From Treponema sp. UBA4232 (lineage in GTDB: Bacteria; Spirochaetota; Spirochaetia; Treponematales; Treponemataceae), in assembly GCA_002396325.1 (NCBI GenBank), contig DGXM01000003.1, positions 1 to 18,128 of the forward strand: a stretch of 18,128 nucleotides of DNA, in the 5' to 3' direction. Below, piece by piece: positions 1-6,305 of this stretch. The position numbers and the translations under genes are program-made. Each line of letters starts with the position of its first letter. The stretch's first letter is position 1. Under the pieces are notes generated by a model. It was not told where the DNA came from, made no database searches, and was given only the letters and a program-made list of their open reading frames with translations.

Positions 1-25
1 CCCTGATTGTCTACTTCGTGCAGTT

Positions 26-1060
26 TTAGATATGTGTCCTCAGTTTTTTGACTGCCCGGTCGTAATGGATGCATGTTCTGTCTGCAGAATTTGAATTTTT
101 ATACATTCTCTCTATTTCTTTTTCGACGGAGATTTTTATTTTCTCCGGAGCGAGCACTTTTATTTTAGATCCGAAACTCAAAATATAAGAAACAAGCCAG
201 TATTCGTCAGGCATCTGAAAAGTGAGGGTGACAAATCTTTTTGTTTTTTTGATTATCGTCACTCTGAAGTCGTCCATGATTCTGAAAGTCTCTTCGTTCG
301 GAACTTTTACTTTTAACTCAATCAGTTTGAAATCCTGTGCGAGTTTTTGTTCATAGCCGCGTACGGAAGATTCTGCAGCCTTCACAGATTTTGTAATCGG
401 CCGCCCCGTGTTCACAATATTCTGAATCCTGCTGAGCTTAAAATATCTCTCTTCATTTTTCAGATTGCACCAACCGTACAGATACCAGGCCTGCCCGCGA
501 AAGACAATTTTCCACGGCTGCATCGTGCGTTCCATGTGTTCACCGCGGCTTGAATAATAATCAAACTTGAGCTGCTGCTTTTTTAAGACCGCAGATTTCG
601 CGACATTAAAGACGGTGCGCACATAAGAGCCGAGAGGATTCCAGGTGCCGAAATCAATTTCAAGCCAGTTTGTATTTGCACTTGAAAGTGAAGCGATTTT
701 TTGCACGGCTGTTTTTTCTGGAGAATTGCAAGCACCGTCCTTTTTTTCAACTCCGGCTTCTCCCGCAATACCATTTCCGCTCCCACTTAAAACCTTGAAC
801 GCATTCACCGCCGCAAGAATACTGATTTTTTCATCTTCTGTAAGGACTGTTTTATCAAGTGCATAATGCTCGTCAATCTGAATGCCGCCGCCGTAGCCCT
901 TTGTGGAAAAAATCGGAATGCCTGCCACACAGAGCGAATCCACCCATCGGTAAACGGTGCGCACGGAAACTCCGAAGTGATCCGAAAACTCCCGCGCAGT
1001 CATCTTCTTTTTGTCGAGCAAAAGATAAACCATTTCAAACAGATTTTCGGTATTGGTCAT
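26..1060 (-). CDS. YafY-type HTH/WYL-domain transcriptional regulator
   Basis: Cytoplasmic DNA-binding regulator of 344 residues. Residues about 5-60 form an HTH_11-type winged helix, with the DNA-recognition stretch VSVRTVYRWVDSL (31-43) and the family's Gly-rich wing KGYGGGIQI (54-62). Residues about 145-215 are the WYL domain, with the diagnostic Trp192-Tyr193-Leu194. Residues about 245-320 match the C-terminal WCX region. Known WYL regulators sense a small ligand or nucleic acid through this domain; the ligand here cannot be read. Between HTH and WYL (about 91-117) there is a Gly/Ser/Ala-rich, probably flexible insert. The start is chosen because MTNTENLFEMVYLLLDKKKMT is the usual family N-terminus. 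There is no Shine-Dalgarno sequence, and a consensus promoter ends 6 nt before the ATG. The gene follows the GyrI-like gene after 101 nt on the same strand, but has its own promoter. Family assignment is firm; its target genes are inferred from neighbouring inverted repeats. Confidence 0.93.
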   Translation of the reverse strand: MTNTENLFEMVYLLLDKKKMTAREFSDHFGVSVRTVYRWVDSLCVAGIPIFSTKGYGGGIQIDEHYALDKTVLTEDEKISILAAVNAFKVLSGSGNGIAGEAGVEKKDGACNSPEKTAVQKIASLSSANTNWLEIDFGTWNPLGSYVRTVFNVAKSAVLKKQQLKFDYYSSRGEHMERTMQPWKIVFRGQAWYLYGWCNLKNEERYFKLSRIQNIVNTGRPITKSVKAAESSVRGYEQKLAQDFKLIELKVKVPNEETFRIMDDFRVTIIKKTKRFVTLTFQMPDEYWLVSYILSFGSKIKVLAPEKIKISVEKEIERMYKNSNSADRTCIHYDRAVKKLRTHI

Positions 1061-1095
1061 ATCTCAATTATAGCACAGGAGTCTCACCTGTCCAA
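1061..1095 (-). promoter_or_regulatory. Sigma-70-like promoter of the WYL regulator, predicted leaderless
   Basis: Reading the minus strand, TTGGAC (1095-1090), a 17-nt spacer and TATAAT (1072-1067) form a near-consensus promoter. Only six nucleotides (TGAGAT) separate the -10 box from the ATG at 1060. Initiation 6-7 nt downstream of the -10 would place the first transcribed base at or next to the start codon, so the mRNA should lack a leader. No ribosome binding site is visible, which agrees. Confidence 0.72.
1075..1091. promoter_or_regulatory. Inverted repeat ACAGG-N7-CCTGT within the promoter spacer
   Basis: A perfect 5-bp inverted repeat with a 7-bp spacer lies almost entirely between the -35 and -10 boxes of the WYL regulator promoter. 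An operator here would block RNA polymerase, so autorepression by the regulator is the simplest reading. That is inference: the repeat is seen, the binding protein is not. Confidence 0.45.
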
Positions 1096-1161
1096 GATAA
1101 TTTCATAGTCCCGCCTCTCCCCGCAGGCAATCCAAGGAAAGCCTATGTTTTCTCCCTGAGA

Positions 1162-1647
1162 TTATTTCACGGCAATGTAAATGAAAATCGTGCCGGTCTT
1201 TCCATCGCAGTCTTCCTGATATTCTTCAAAGTCGCCGGTAAATGTCCGCTCCAACGGAGTGTTCCAGATTTCCCTCCAGGTCTCTCCCACCGCTTTTACA
1301 ACGTCACCCCTGAGTGTGAACTTGGCGTAGCGGCCGGCGGGAATGTGTCTGTACGCTGAGCCACTCGTGCTTCCCCCCTCTGCCGCGGTGTTGGTCTTAG
1401 CGGCATTTTCAGATTCCACTTCGCATCCAACTAAAACCGTGTAATCATCTTCAAGCGATTTTCCATAGTCGCAGTACAAGCCGACTGCCTTGCCGTTTAC
1501 GCGGCCTTTCATTGTCTGTGCCATTGTGCCATACAGCTTCTGCCAAAGCGCACCGATTTTTGCACCCATTTCGGGCGAGGAGTTGTTGGTTTTGTCTGCG
1601 ACGCCGCAAACCCATTTTTCGTTTAATTCCACGATTTCGTATTCCAT
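1162..1647 (-). CDS. GyrI-like / AraC effector-binding-domain protein
   Basis: A 161-residue single-domain protein of the GyrI-like (SOUL/Cass2-type) small-molecule-binding fold. It shows the N-terminal strand YEIVEL, a helix GAKIGALWQKLY (28-39), the strand AVGLYCDY (54-61), the conserved IPAGRYAKF stretch (102-110), and the C-terminal W..IW...LERTFTGDFEEY segment (124-133). No DNA-binding domain is present, so it probably binds a ligand, or works with a regulator, rather than binding promoters. Residues about 80-98 are a Ser/Thr/Gly/Ala-rich insert. The ATG at 1647 is chosen because AGGAGA lies just upstream (about 1652-1657) and family homology begins there; the frame stays open upstream to 1737 but without homology. 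It precedes the WYL regulator gene on the same strand, a frequent pairing in this family. The ligand is unknown. Confidence 0.85.
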   Translation of the reverse strand: MEYEIVELNEKWVCGVADKTNNSSPEMGAKIGALWQKLYGTMAQTMKGRVNGKAVGLYCDYGKSLEDDYTVLVGCEVESENAAKTNTAAEGGSTSGSAYRHIPAGRYAKFTLRGDVVKAVGETWREIWNTPLERTFTGDFEEYQEDCDGKTGTIFIYIAVK

Positions 1648-1713
1648 AATTTCTCCTATAAAAATACTTCCTGCGGGACGCGCATTGTTTTTTCGTCCCC
1701 TGTGTATGAACAC

Positions 1714-1750
1714 ATAATAGCACGAGGAATATGACATAAGTTGTCATATT
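1714..1750 (-). promoter_or_regulatory. Extended -10 promoter with perfect 9-bp inverted repeat upstream of the GyrI-like gene
   Basis: On the minus strand TGC-TATTAT (-10 at 1719-1714) is an extended -10 element about 67 nt before the start codon. No recognisable -35 sits 16-18 bp upstream. Instead a perfect inverted repeat, AATATGACA (1728-1736), 5-bp spacer, TGTCATATT (1742-1750), covers the -35 region. That position suits an activator, or a repressor blocking polymerase. The adjacent WYL regulator is the natural candidate to bind it, which is inference. Confidence 0.6.
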
Positions 1751-2034
1751 AGTTTCATCTATGTGATTTACAGGTGATTTCCGGGATTGACACTCCGCGC
1801 GGAATATCTTGAGCCTGTAAAAAGCCCCTGTCCTGAATTCTGTTTTCAGGTGTACAATGTGATTGCATAAAGTTGCGGAAAATGCTATAGTGTCTGCATA
1901 AAAACGCAATGATGAACTCCATCATTAATTTGTCACACGAACGACATAGCCGTTTTTAAAAAATCGGAGACTCAAACTGCAGGGCCTGAATCCTTCGTGA
2001 AGACAGGTCTCTGGTAAATATTATGGAGTGTGAC
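1751..2034 (+). promoter_or_regulatory. Upstream region and leader of the sugar ABC operon
   Basis: This is the only gene-free stretch above 300 nt once the neighbouring promoter (from 1648) is included; I find no convincing ORF in it. A promoter is clear: TTGCAT (1863-1868), 17-nt spacer, TATAGT (1886-1891) preceded by TGC. The leader would be about 135 nt. Inverted repeats: TTTACAGG (1767-1774) with CCTGTAAA (1814-1821); the self-complementary TCCGCGCGGA (1794-1803); CCTGAA (1832-1837) with TTCAGG (1845-1850), just upstream of the -35; AATGATG (1908-1914) with CATCATT (1920-1926), about ten bases into the transcript. A possible leader stem pairs GAGAC (1967-1971) with GTCTC (2007-2011). The 1832-1850 and 1908-1926 repeats are placed where activator and repressor sites usually lie. 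No known riboswitch class is recognisable. Confidence 0.6.
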
Positions 2035-3309
2035 ATGAAAAAAATCACAAAAATCGCAAGTGTATTGGTTGCCGCCGGACTTATGCTCACCGGATGCGCA
2101 AAAAAATCCAAAGGTCCCGTCACCGTGGAAATCTGGCACAGCTACAACGGAACCCAGGAAGCCTACCTCAACAAAGCCGCCGAAGAGTTCAACGCGTCTC
2201 AGACCGGCTATGTGGTGAAGATTCTCGCCCAGGACAATTCAGGATTTGCCGATACCGTTTACAATGCAGTCGCCAACGGAGTCGGACCCAGCATCATCTT
2301 CAATTACGGCTCTACGGCAGTTGATTATGCAAAGGAAGGACTTGCCGTAAACATCGCAAAGTACATCGCGGAAGACGTGAAGAAGGGCGACACCCTTATG
2401 CAGGACGTGATTGAATCCCTCCCCGAATCAATGAAAACCGACGTTAAGGGCTTTGCCGACGGTGGAATCTACTATCTGCCGGGCTGCACAACCGGACCGG
2501 TTTTCTTCTATAATAAGACTATGTTTGACGAGCTTGGACTTGTGCCTCCGAGGGACTGGAAGGAACTTGAGAACATAGGCCGCACAATCTACGAGAAAAA
2601 GGGAATCGCCGCATTCCATTCGGACGGTCTTGTTGACAACATCCAGGAACTGATTATGCAGAATAATCTGGGATACATCGATGTGGCAAACAAGAAGGTT
2701 CTTTTCGGATCCGACAAACTCGTGGAAATTTACCAGTGGTATGCCGACTGCTGCAACAAGGGCTGGTTCGAATTCAACACGGTGGGTAAATATTCCTCAG
2801 AAGACCTGGCGAACGGAACCATAGCTTCCTTCTCAGGCTCATGCGTGAACGATCAGTACGTGAAGATGCTCAACGGCGAGGAGCTTGGAATTGCCCCTTG
2901 GATTGCCTCATCAAACGGAATCGACTTTTACACAGCCTGGAACCGCGGACCCATTTTTCTGAAGCGTGCCGACGACGTGGACCGCGGAGCCTATGAATTT
3001 GCAAAGTTCTTCCTCTCTCCCGAAAGAAACTGCGAATGGGCACGTGCCAACTCAGCTCTTTCTCCATACGGAACCACACAGAAGCTCGACTCATACAATG
3101 ACTACATCTCTCATCTTCCGGCAGGCTCGGCCCTTCCTTCCGTTCAGGCGAATCTTTATGCATCGGGCTCCTTCCCCAATGTGCATGGCGGCTCACAGGT
3201 GCGCAACATTCTGGTTGAGTATCTGAACAATGTGGTTGACGGAAAAATGTCTGCAAAAGAAGCCGTCGATGCAATGGTGCGTGACTGCAACAAAGCGTTG
3301 AACGACTGA
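2035..3309 (+). CDS. Extracellular solute-binding lipoprotein of a sugar ABC importer (family 1, UgpB/MalE-like)
   Basis: A 424-residue substrate-capture protein for a carbohydrate-type ABC importer. The N-terminus MKKITKIASVLVAAGLMLTG ends in a lipobox (L-T-G-C) with the lipidated Cys21, so it should be anchored to the outer face of the cytoplasmic membrane. The mature part has family 1 binding-protein features: VTVEIWHSYNG near the start, a FNASQTGYVVKI strand, YLPGCTTGPVFFYNKTMFDELGL around the first hinge, and P-x-D-W-K-E-L. The closest style is UgpB-like, so glycerol phosphate as well as oligosaccharide is possible; the ligand cannot be assigned. The start at 2035 is chosen over the in-frame ATG at 2023 because GGAG (2025-2028) then lies six nucleotides upstream and a clean signal peptide results. 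It is the first gene of the operon and is followed after nine nucleotides by the ATPase. Confidence 0.92.
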   Translation: MKKITKIASVLVAAGLMLTGCAKKSKGPVTVEIWHSYNGTQEAYLNKAAEEFNASQTGYVVKILAQDNSGFADTVYNAVANGVGPSIIFNYGSTAVDYAKEGLAVNIAKYIAEDVKKGDTLMQDVIESLPESMKTDVKGFADGGIYYLPGCTTGPVFFYNKTMFDELGLVPPRDWKELENIGRTIYEKKGIAAFHSDGLVDNIQELIMQNNLGYIDVANKKVLFGSDKLVEIYQWYADCCNKGWFEFNTVGKYSSEDLANGTIASFSGSCVNDQYVKMLNGEELGIAPWIASSNGIDFYTAWNRGPIFLKRADDVDRGAYEFAKFFLSPERNCEWARANSALSPYGTTQKLDSYNDYISHLPAGSALPSVQANLYASGSFPNVHGGSQVRNILVEYLNNVVDGKMSAKEAVDAMVRDCNKALND

Positions 3310-3318
3310 CGGAGTAAC

Positions 3319-4401
3319 ATGAAGATAACGCTCAGGAATGTGACAAAAAAATACGGTGCCACTGTTGCCGTGGATGATTTTTCCGCATCCCTTCCCGACG
3401 GACATTTGATTTGTCTTCTGGGACCTTCAGGCTGCGGGAAGTCCACCCTGCTGAATATGCTTTGCGGAATAGTGGAACCGACTGCGGGACAAATTCTTTT
3501 CGATGATGAAGATGTCACGAAACTGCCTCCCGACCGCAGGAACATCGGCATGGTTTTTCAAAATTATGCCCTTTATCCGCATCTTACCGTTCTTGACAAT
3601 ATTGCGTTTCCCCTTGAAGTGCAGAAAGTACCCAGGGTGGAACGCAGAAAAAAGGCCGAAGAGATTGCGGCATTGGTTCACGTGGACACACTCCTCAAGC
3701 GTTATCCCGGAGAGCTTTCAGGCGGACAGCAGCAGCGTGTCGCAATTGCCAGGGCTCTCATAAAAAATCCCCGTCTCCTGCTTATGGATGAACCGCTTTC
3801 AAACCTCGATGCAAGGCTCAGACTTGAAATGCGGGAGGAAATCCGGCGCATACAGCAGGAAACAGGAGTCACAACAATCTTCGTGACCCACGATCAGGAA
3901 GAGGCCATGTCCATTTCCGACAGCATCCTGCTGATGAAAGACGGAACCCTTGTCCAGACCAGCACATGCCAGGAGCTTTACGAAAATCCCAACTCGCAGT
4001 TTGTCGCGGACTTCATCGGCAATCCTCCCATAAACGTTTTTCCCCAGGGCACCTTGGACACGAACAAAAATCATCCTGTTTACAAATTATCGTCCGGTGT
4101 GGAAATTCCCCTGCCGTTGAATTTTGAAAATCTTTCGTTCGAGGGAAAAAATCCCCGCCTTTCAATCAGAGCGGAAAGTTTCGTCTTTGCAGATGATTCA
4201 GAGGAAGGATTTGAGGCATCCGTCTGCCGCATCTCCCTGTTGGGAAAAGAGCAGATTGTCTATGCCGACATCGGAGGATTCGAGGCCCGCACTCTGCTTG
4301 ACAGTGAAATGCCCCTTAAAAAGGGCGACAGGATTCACCTGCGTTTGAAGAAAAAAGGCGTGTTCCTTTTTGACTCTGAAACGGGGGAGCGTCTGGCGTG
4401 A
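3319..4401 (+). CDS. ABC importer ATPase, MalK/UgpC/MsmX type
   Basis: A 360-residue ATPase that powers the sugar importer from the cytoplasmic side. All nucleotide-binding motifs are intact: Walker A GPSGCGKST (35-43), Q-loop Gln81 in VFQNYALYPHLTV, signature LSGGQ (133-137), Walker B LLLMDEP with Asp157-Glu158, D-loop SNLDA, and switch His191 in VTHDQ. Residues about 240-360 form the C-terminal TOBE/OB regulatory extension typical of MalK/UgpC, where regulatory proteins and partner contacts map in known homologues. GGAG (3311-3314) sits five nucleotides before the ATG. Having its own ATPase in the operon means the system need not share a general MsmX-like ATPase. The last four bases overlap the next gene's GTG start. 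Confidence 0.96.
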   Translation: MKITLRNVTKKYGATVAVDDFSASLPDGHLICLLGPSGCGKSTLLNMLCGIVEPTAGQILFDDEDVTKLPPDRRNIGMVFQNYALYPHLTVLDNIAFPLEVQKVPRVERRKKAEEIAALVHVDTLLKRYPGELSGGQQQRVAIARALIKNPRLLLMDEPLSNLDARLRLEMREEIRRIQQETGVTTIFVTHDQEEAMSISDSILLMKDGTLVQTSTCQELYENPNSQFVADFIGNPPINVFPQGTLDTNKNHPVYKLSSGVEIPLPLNFENLSFEGKNPRLSIRAESFVFADDSEEGFEASVCRISLLGKEQIVYADIGGFEARTLLDSEMPLKKGDRIHLRLKKKGVFLFDSETGERLA

Positions 4402-5306
4402 AATATTCAGAAAAACGTGAGCGGATGAAACAATCCGCAGAACCCTGGCTTTACCTGCTTCCGTTCATGGTGTTTTTCATTGTCTTCATTTTTTATCCCG
4501 CCGTGAACGTTCTCATCCTTTCATTCAAACAGAATTACAGTCATCTTCGTGGCACTTTCGACGGTCTGGGATTCGAAAATTACCGCATGATTCTCGAGGA
4601 CGGCAAATTCCGTCAGGCGCTGCTGAACACATTCCTTTATGTGATTTTCGTTGTCCCTGTCAGCACGGCTCTTTCAACTCTGGCAGCACAGCTTTTGAAC
4701 CGCAGGATCCACGGCATCGCAATTTTCCAGACGGCATTTTTTATGCCCATGGTCACTTCCGTCACTGCGGTGGGACTTGTGTGGCGTTTTATGTACAATC
4801 AGAAATACGGTGTGTTCAATTTCGTCCTCAGCAAACTGGGACTTTCCCCGGTCGGCTGGGTGGACGATTCCGCATGGTCGCTCGTTTCCCTTGTGATTTT
4901 CGGAATCTGGAACATCCTTCCGTTCACGATTATACTTTTGATGGCGGGTCTTCAGAACATCGACGAAAAATACTACATTGCCGCAAGAATTGACGGAGCA
5001 CGTCCGCTTAAGATTTTCACAAGAATCACTATTCCGCTTCTTTCCCCCACAATCTTTCTCGTGCTCATTGTAAACACAATCTCCTGCTTCAAAGTGTTCA
5101 GTGAACTTTATCCGCTCTTCAACGGAAAACCGGGACCGTATTACAATCTGTACACCGTGGTCTACTACATCCGTTACGCAATGGTTGAAAAACGCAAATA
5201 CGGATATGCCGCCGCCGCCTCGATGATTTTCTTTTTGTTCGTTTCAATTTTCACATTCCTGCAGCTCAGGCTGAAAAGCAGAATGCGCATAAGGGGGATG
5301 AACTGA
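4398..5306 (+). CDS. ABC sugar permease, MalF/UgpA type
   Basis: A 302-residue inner-membrane permease with six hydrophobic segments. The first is at about 16-43, and the core ones lie between about 75 and 290. The cytoplasmic EAA loop that docks on the ATPase is present at about 193-217, with the hallmark AARIDGARPLKIFTRITIPL. It is short for a MalF (no large periplasmic P2 loop) and matches the UgpA/MsmF size. The start is GTG at 4398, sharing GTGA with the ATPase stop, and GGGGGAG (4383-4389) lies upstream; an ATG at 4425 (Met10) is the alternative. Overlap with the gene before and after implies translational coupling, as expected for a heterodimeric channel. Confidence 0.94.
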   Translation: MKYSEKRERMKQSAEPWLYLLPFMVFFIVFIFYPAVNVLILSFKQNYSHLRGTFDGLGFENYRMILEDGKFRQALLNTFLYVIFVVPVSTALSTLAAQLLNRRIHGIAIFQTAFFMPMVTSVTAVGLVWRFMYNQKYGVFNFVLSKLGLSPVGWVDDSAWSLVSLVIFGIWNILPFTIILLMAGLQNIDEKYYIAARIDGARPLKIFTRITIPLLSPTIFLVLIVNTISCFKVFSELYPLFNGKPGPYYNLYTVVYYIRYAMVEKRKYGYAAAASMIFFLFVSIFTFLQLRLKSRMRIRGMN

Positions 5307-6130
5307 TGACAGGAAAAAAAATCGGAAAGGCTTTCATTTACATCATTCTTATTCTCACGTCTCTGTGCATGGTGTTCCCGTTCATCTGGATGATTCTCTC
5401 GTCTTTCAAAACCCCGGTGGAAATCATTCAGTTTCCTCCGAAGTTTCTACCCTCAGGCATTTCGTTCGTGAATTATGCGAAGGCATTCGAGATGGCACCG
5501 TTCGGGCGTTATTTTCTCAATTCCATTCTGGTAATGATTTGTTCCGTCGTCTTCACAACAGGAGCGTCCGTGCTGTGTGCATTCGCTTTTTCACGGCTCC
5601 ATTTTCCCGGACGCGAAATGATTTTTTCCATCCTGCTTTCAATGATGATGGTTCCGTTTGAAATGCTCATAATCACCAATTACACAACCGTGGTGAAACT
5701 GCATCTTTACAACACTCTTCCGGCGCTTTTCCTTCCGTTCGTGGCAAACATTTTCTACGTGTACATCCTGAAGAATTTTTTCGACACCGTGAGCGACAGT
5801 CTTTATTATTCGGCACGCATCGACGGCGCTTCGAACTGGATGTATCTTTGGAAGATTCTTGTGCCGCTTGCAAAACCTTCTCTCTTCACCATCATCCTTT
5901 TGAATGCACTCTCTTCCTGGAACTCGTTTGTCTGGCCCATGTACGTCACTTCCGATTTCCACTCCCGGACACTTCCCTACGGTCTCCAGGTATTCACCAC
6001 CGAGGGAGGCTCTTTCCCCGAACTCCTTATGGCGGCGTCAACAGTCATCATTCTCCCCATGATTGTTCTGTTCATCATCGCACGCAAATACATAATCAAC
6101 GGAGTCTCCCGCGGCGGTCTGAAAGGCTGA
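5306..6130 (+). CDS. ABC sugar permease, MalG/UgpE type
   Basis: A 274-residue second permease of the importer. An N-terminal helix (about 10-32) is followed by the conserved external stretch with PPKFLP and SFVNYAKAF, then five further helices. The EAA loop reads YYSARIDGASNWMYLWKILV (167-186). The start codon shares one base with the upstream stop (TGATG), so it is translationally coupled to the first permease; GGGGG lies about ten bases upstream. It ends the operon. With the preceding three genes it forms a complete carbohydrate-uptake transporter 1 (CUT1) system: lipoprotein receptor, heterodimeric channel and ATPase. Confidence 0.94.
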   Translation: MTGKKIGKAFIYIILILTSLCMVFPFIWMILSSFKTPVEIIQFPPKFLPSGISFVNYAKAFEMAPFGRYFLNSILVMICSVVFTTGASVLCAFAFSRLHFPGREMIFSILLSMMMVPFEMLIITNYTTVVKLHLYNTLPALFLPFVANIFYVYILKNFFDTVSDSLYYSARIDGASNWMYLWKILVPLAKPSLFTIILLNALSSWNSFVWPMYVTSDFHSRTLPYGLQVFTTEGGSFPELLMAASTVIILPMIVLFIIARKYIINGVSRGGLKG

Positions 6131-6180
6131 TTCTCATAAATCGTCCGCAGGCGGTTATCAGGACGGAAGGCTCAATTCAG

Positions 6181-6262
6181 CGGCTCCGCAGTCCACCGCG
6201 CCCCCGGCTTTCCGCCCCCAGGTCCCTCCGGGACTGCTCCGCAGGGCTGCAATCCGGCGTAG
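6181..6262. repeat. GC-rich hairpin-bearing intergenic sequence, possible dispersed repeat
   Basis: This segment is far richer in G+C than its surroundings and holds several small perfect hairpins: GCGG-CT-CCGC (6180-6189), GTCCC-TCC-GGGAC (6222-6234) and CTGC-TCC-GCAG (6234-6244). The last two share the same TCC loop. The 9-mer GCTCCGCAG occurs twice as a direct repeat (6183-6191 and 6236-6244). It resembles the REP/MITE-like intergenic elements of some bacterial genomes, but no second copy lies in this window, so repeat status is unproven. It could also be part of the operon's 3' end. Confidence 0.35.
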
Positions 6263-6272
6263 GATTTTTTTT
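6251..6272 (+). terminator. Probable intrinsic terminator of the sugar ABC operon
   Basis: AATCC (6251-6255) and GGATT (6262-6266) form a 5-bp stem with a six-base loop, running into an eight-T tract (6265-6272). The stem is short but lies at the end of a G+C-rich structured stretch after the last permease gene. The T tract ends inside the -35 box of the next promoter. Confidence 0.5.
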
Positions 6273-6298
6273 ACAAAATCCGCTTTAGGGTTTATACT
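6270..6298 (+). promoter_or_regulatory. Sigma-70-like promoter of the helicase-like gene, predicted leaderless or near-leaderless
   Basis: TTTACA (6270-6275), a 17-nt spacer and TATACT (6293-6298) make a strong promoter match, and the ATG begins seven nucleotides after the -10 box. Initiation at the usual distance falls on or just before the start codon. A GGAG at 6299-6302 is only three bases from the ATG, too close for a normal Shine-Dalgarno, and would be mostly untranscribed from this promoter. Confidence 0.68.
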
Positions 6299-6305
6299 GG
6301 AGATT

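Noticed and set aside
859..1359. Plus-strand open frame of about 166 codons crossing the WYL/GyrI-like gap
   Set aside because: It is antisense to two well-supported genes, lacks a ribosome binding site, and its translation is basic and without any recognisable motif.
1701..1714. TGTGT-ATGA-ACACA inverted repeat
   Set aside because: It is short and lies next to the -10 box with no further support; it may be chance.
1787..1792. A perfect TTGACA upstream of the sugar operon
   Set aside because: No -10-like hexamer lies 15-19 bp downstream; the TTGCAT/TATAGT pair at 1863-1891 is the better promoter.
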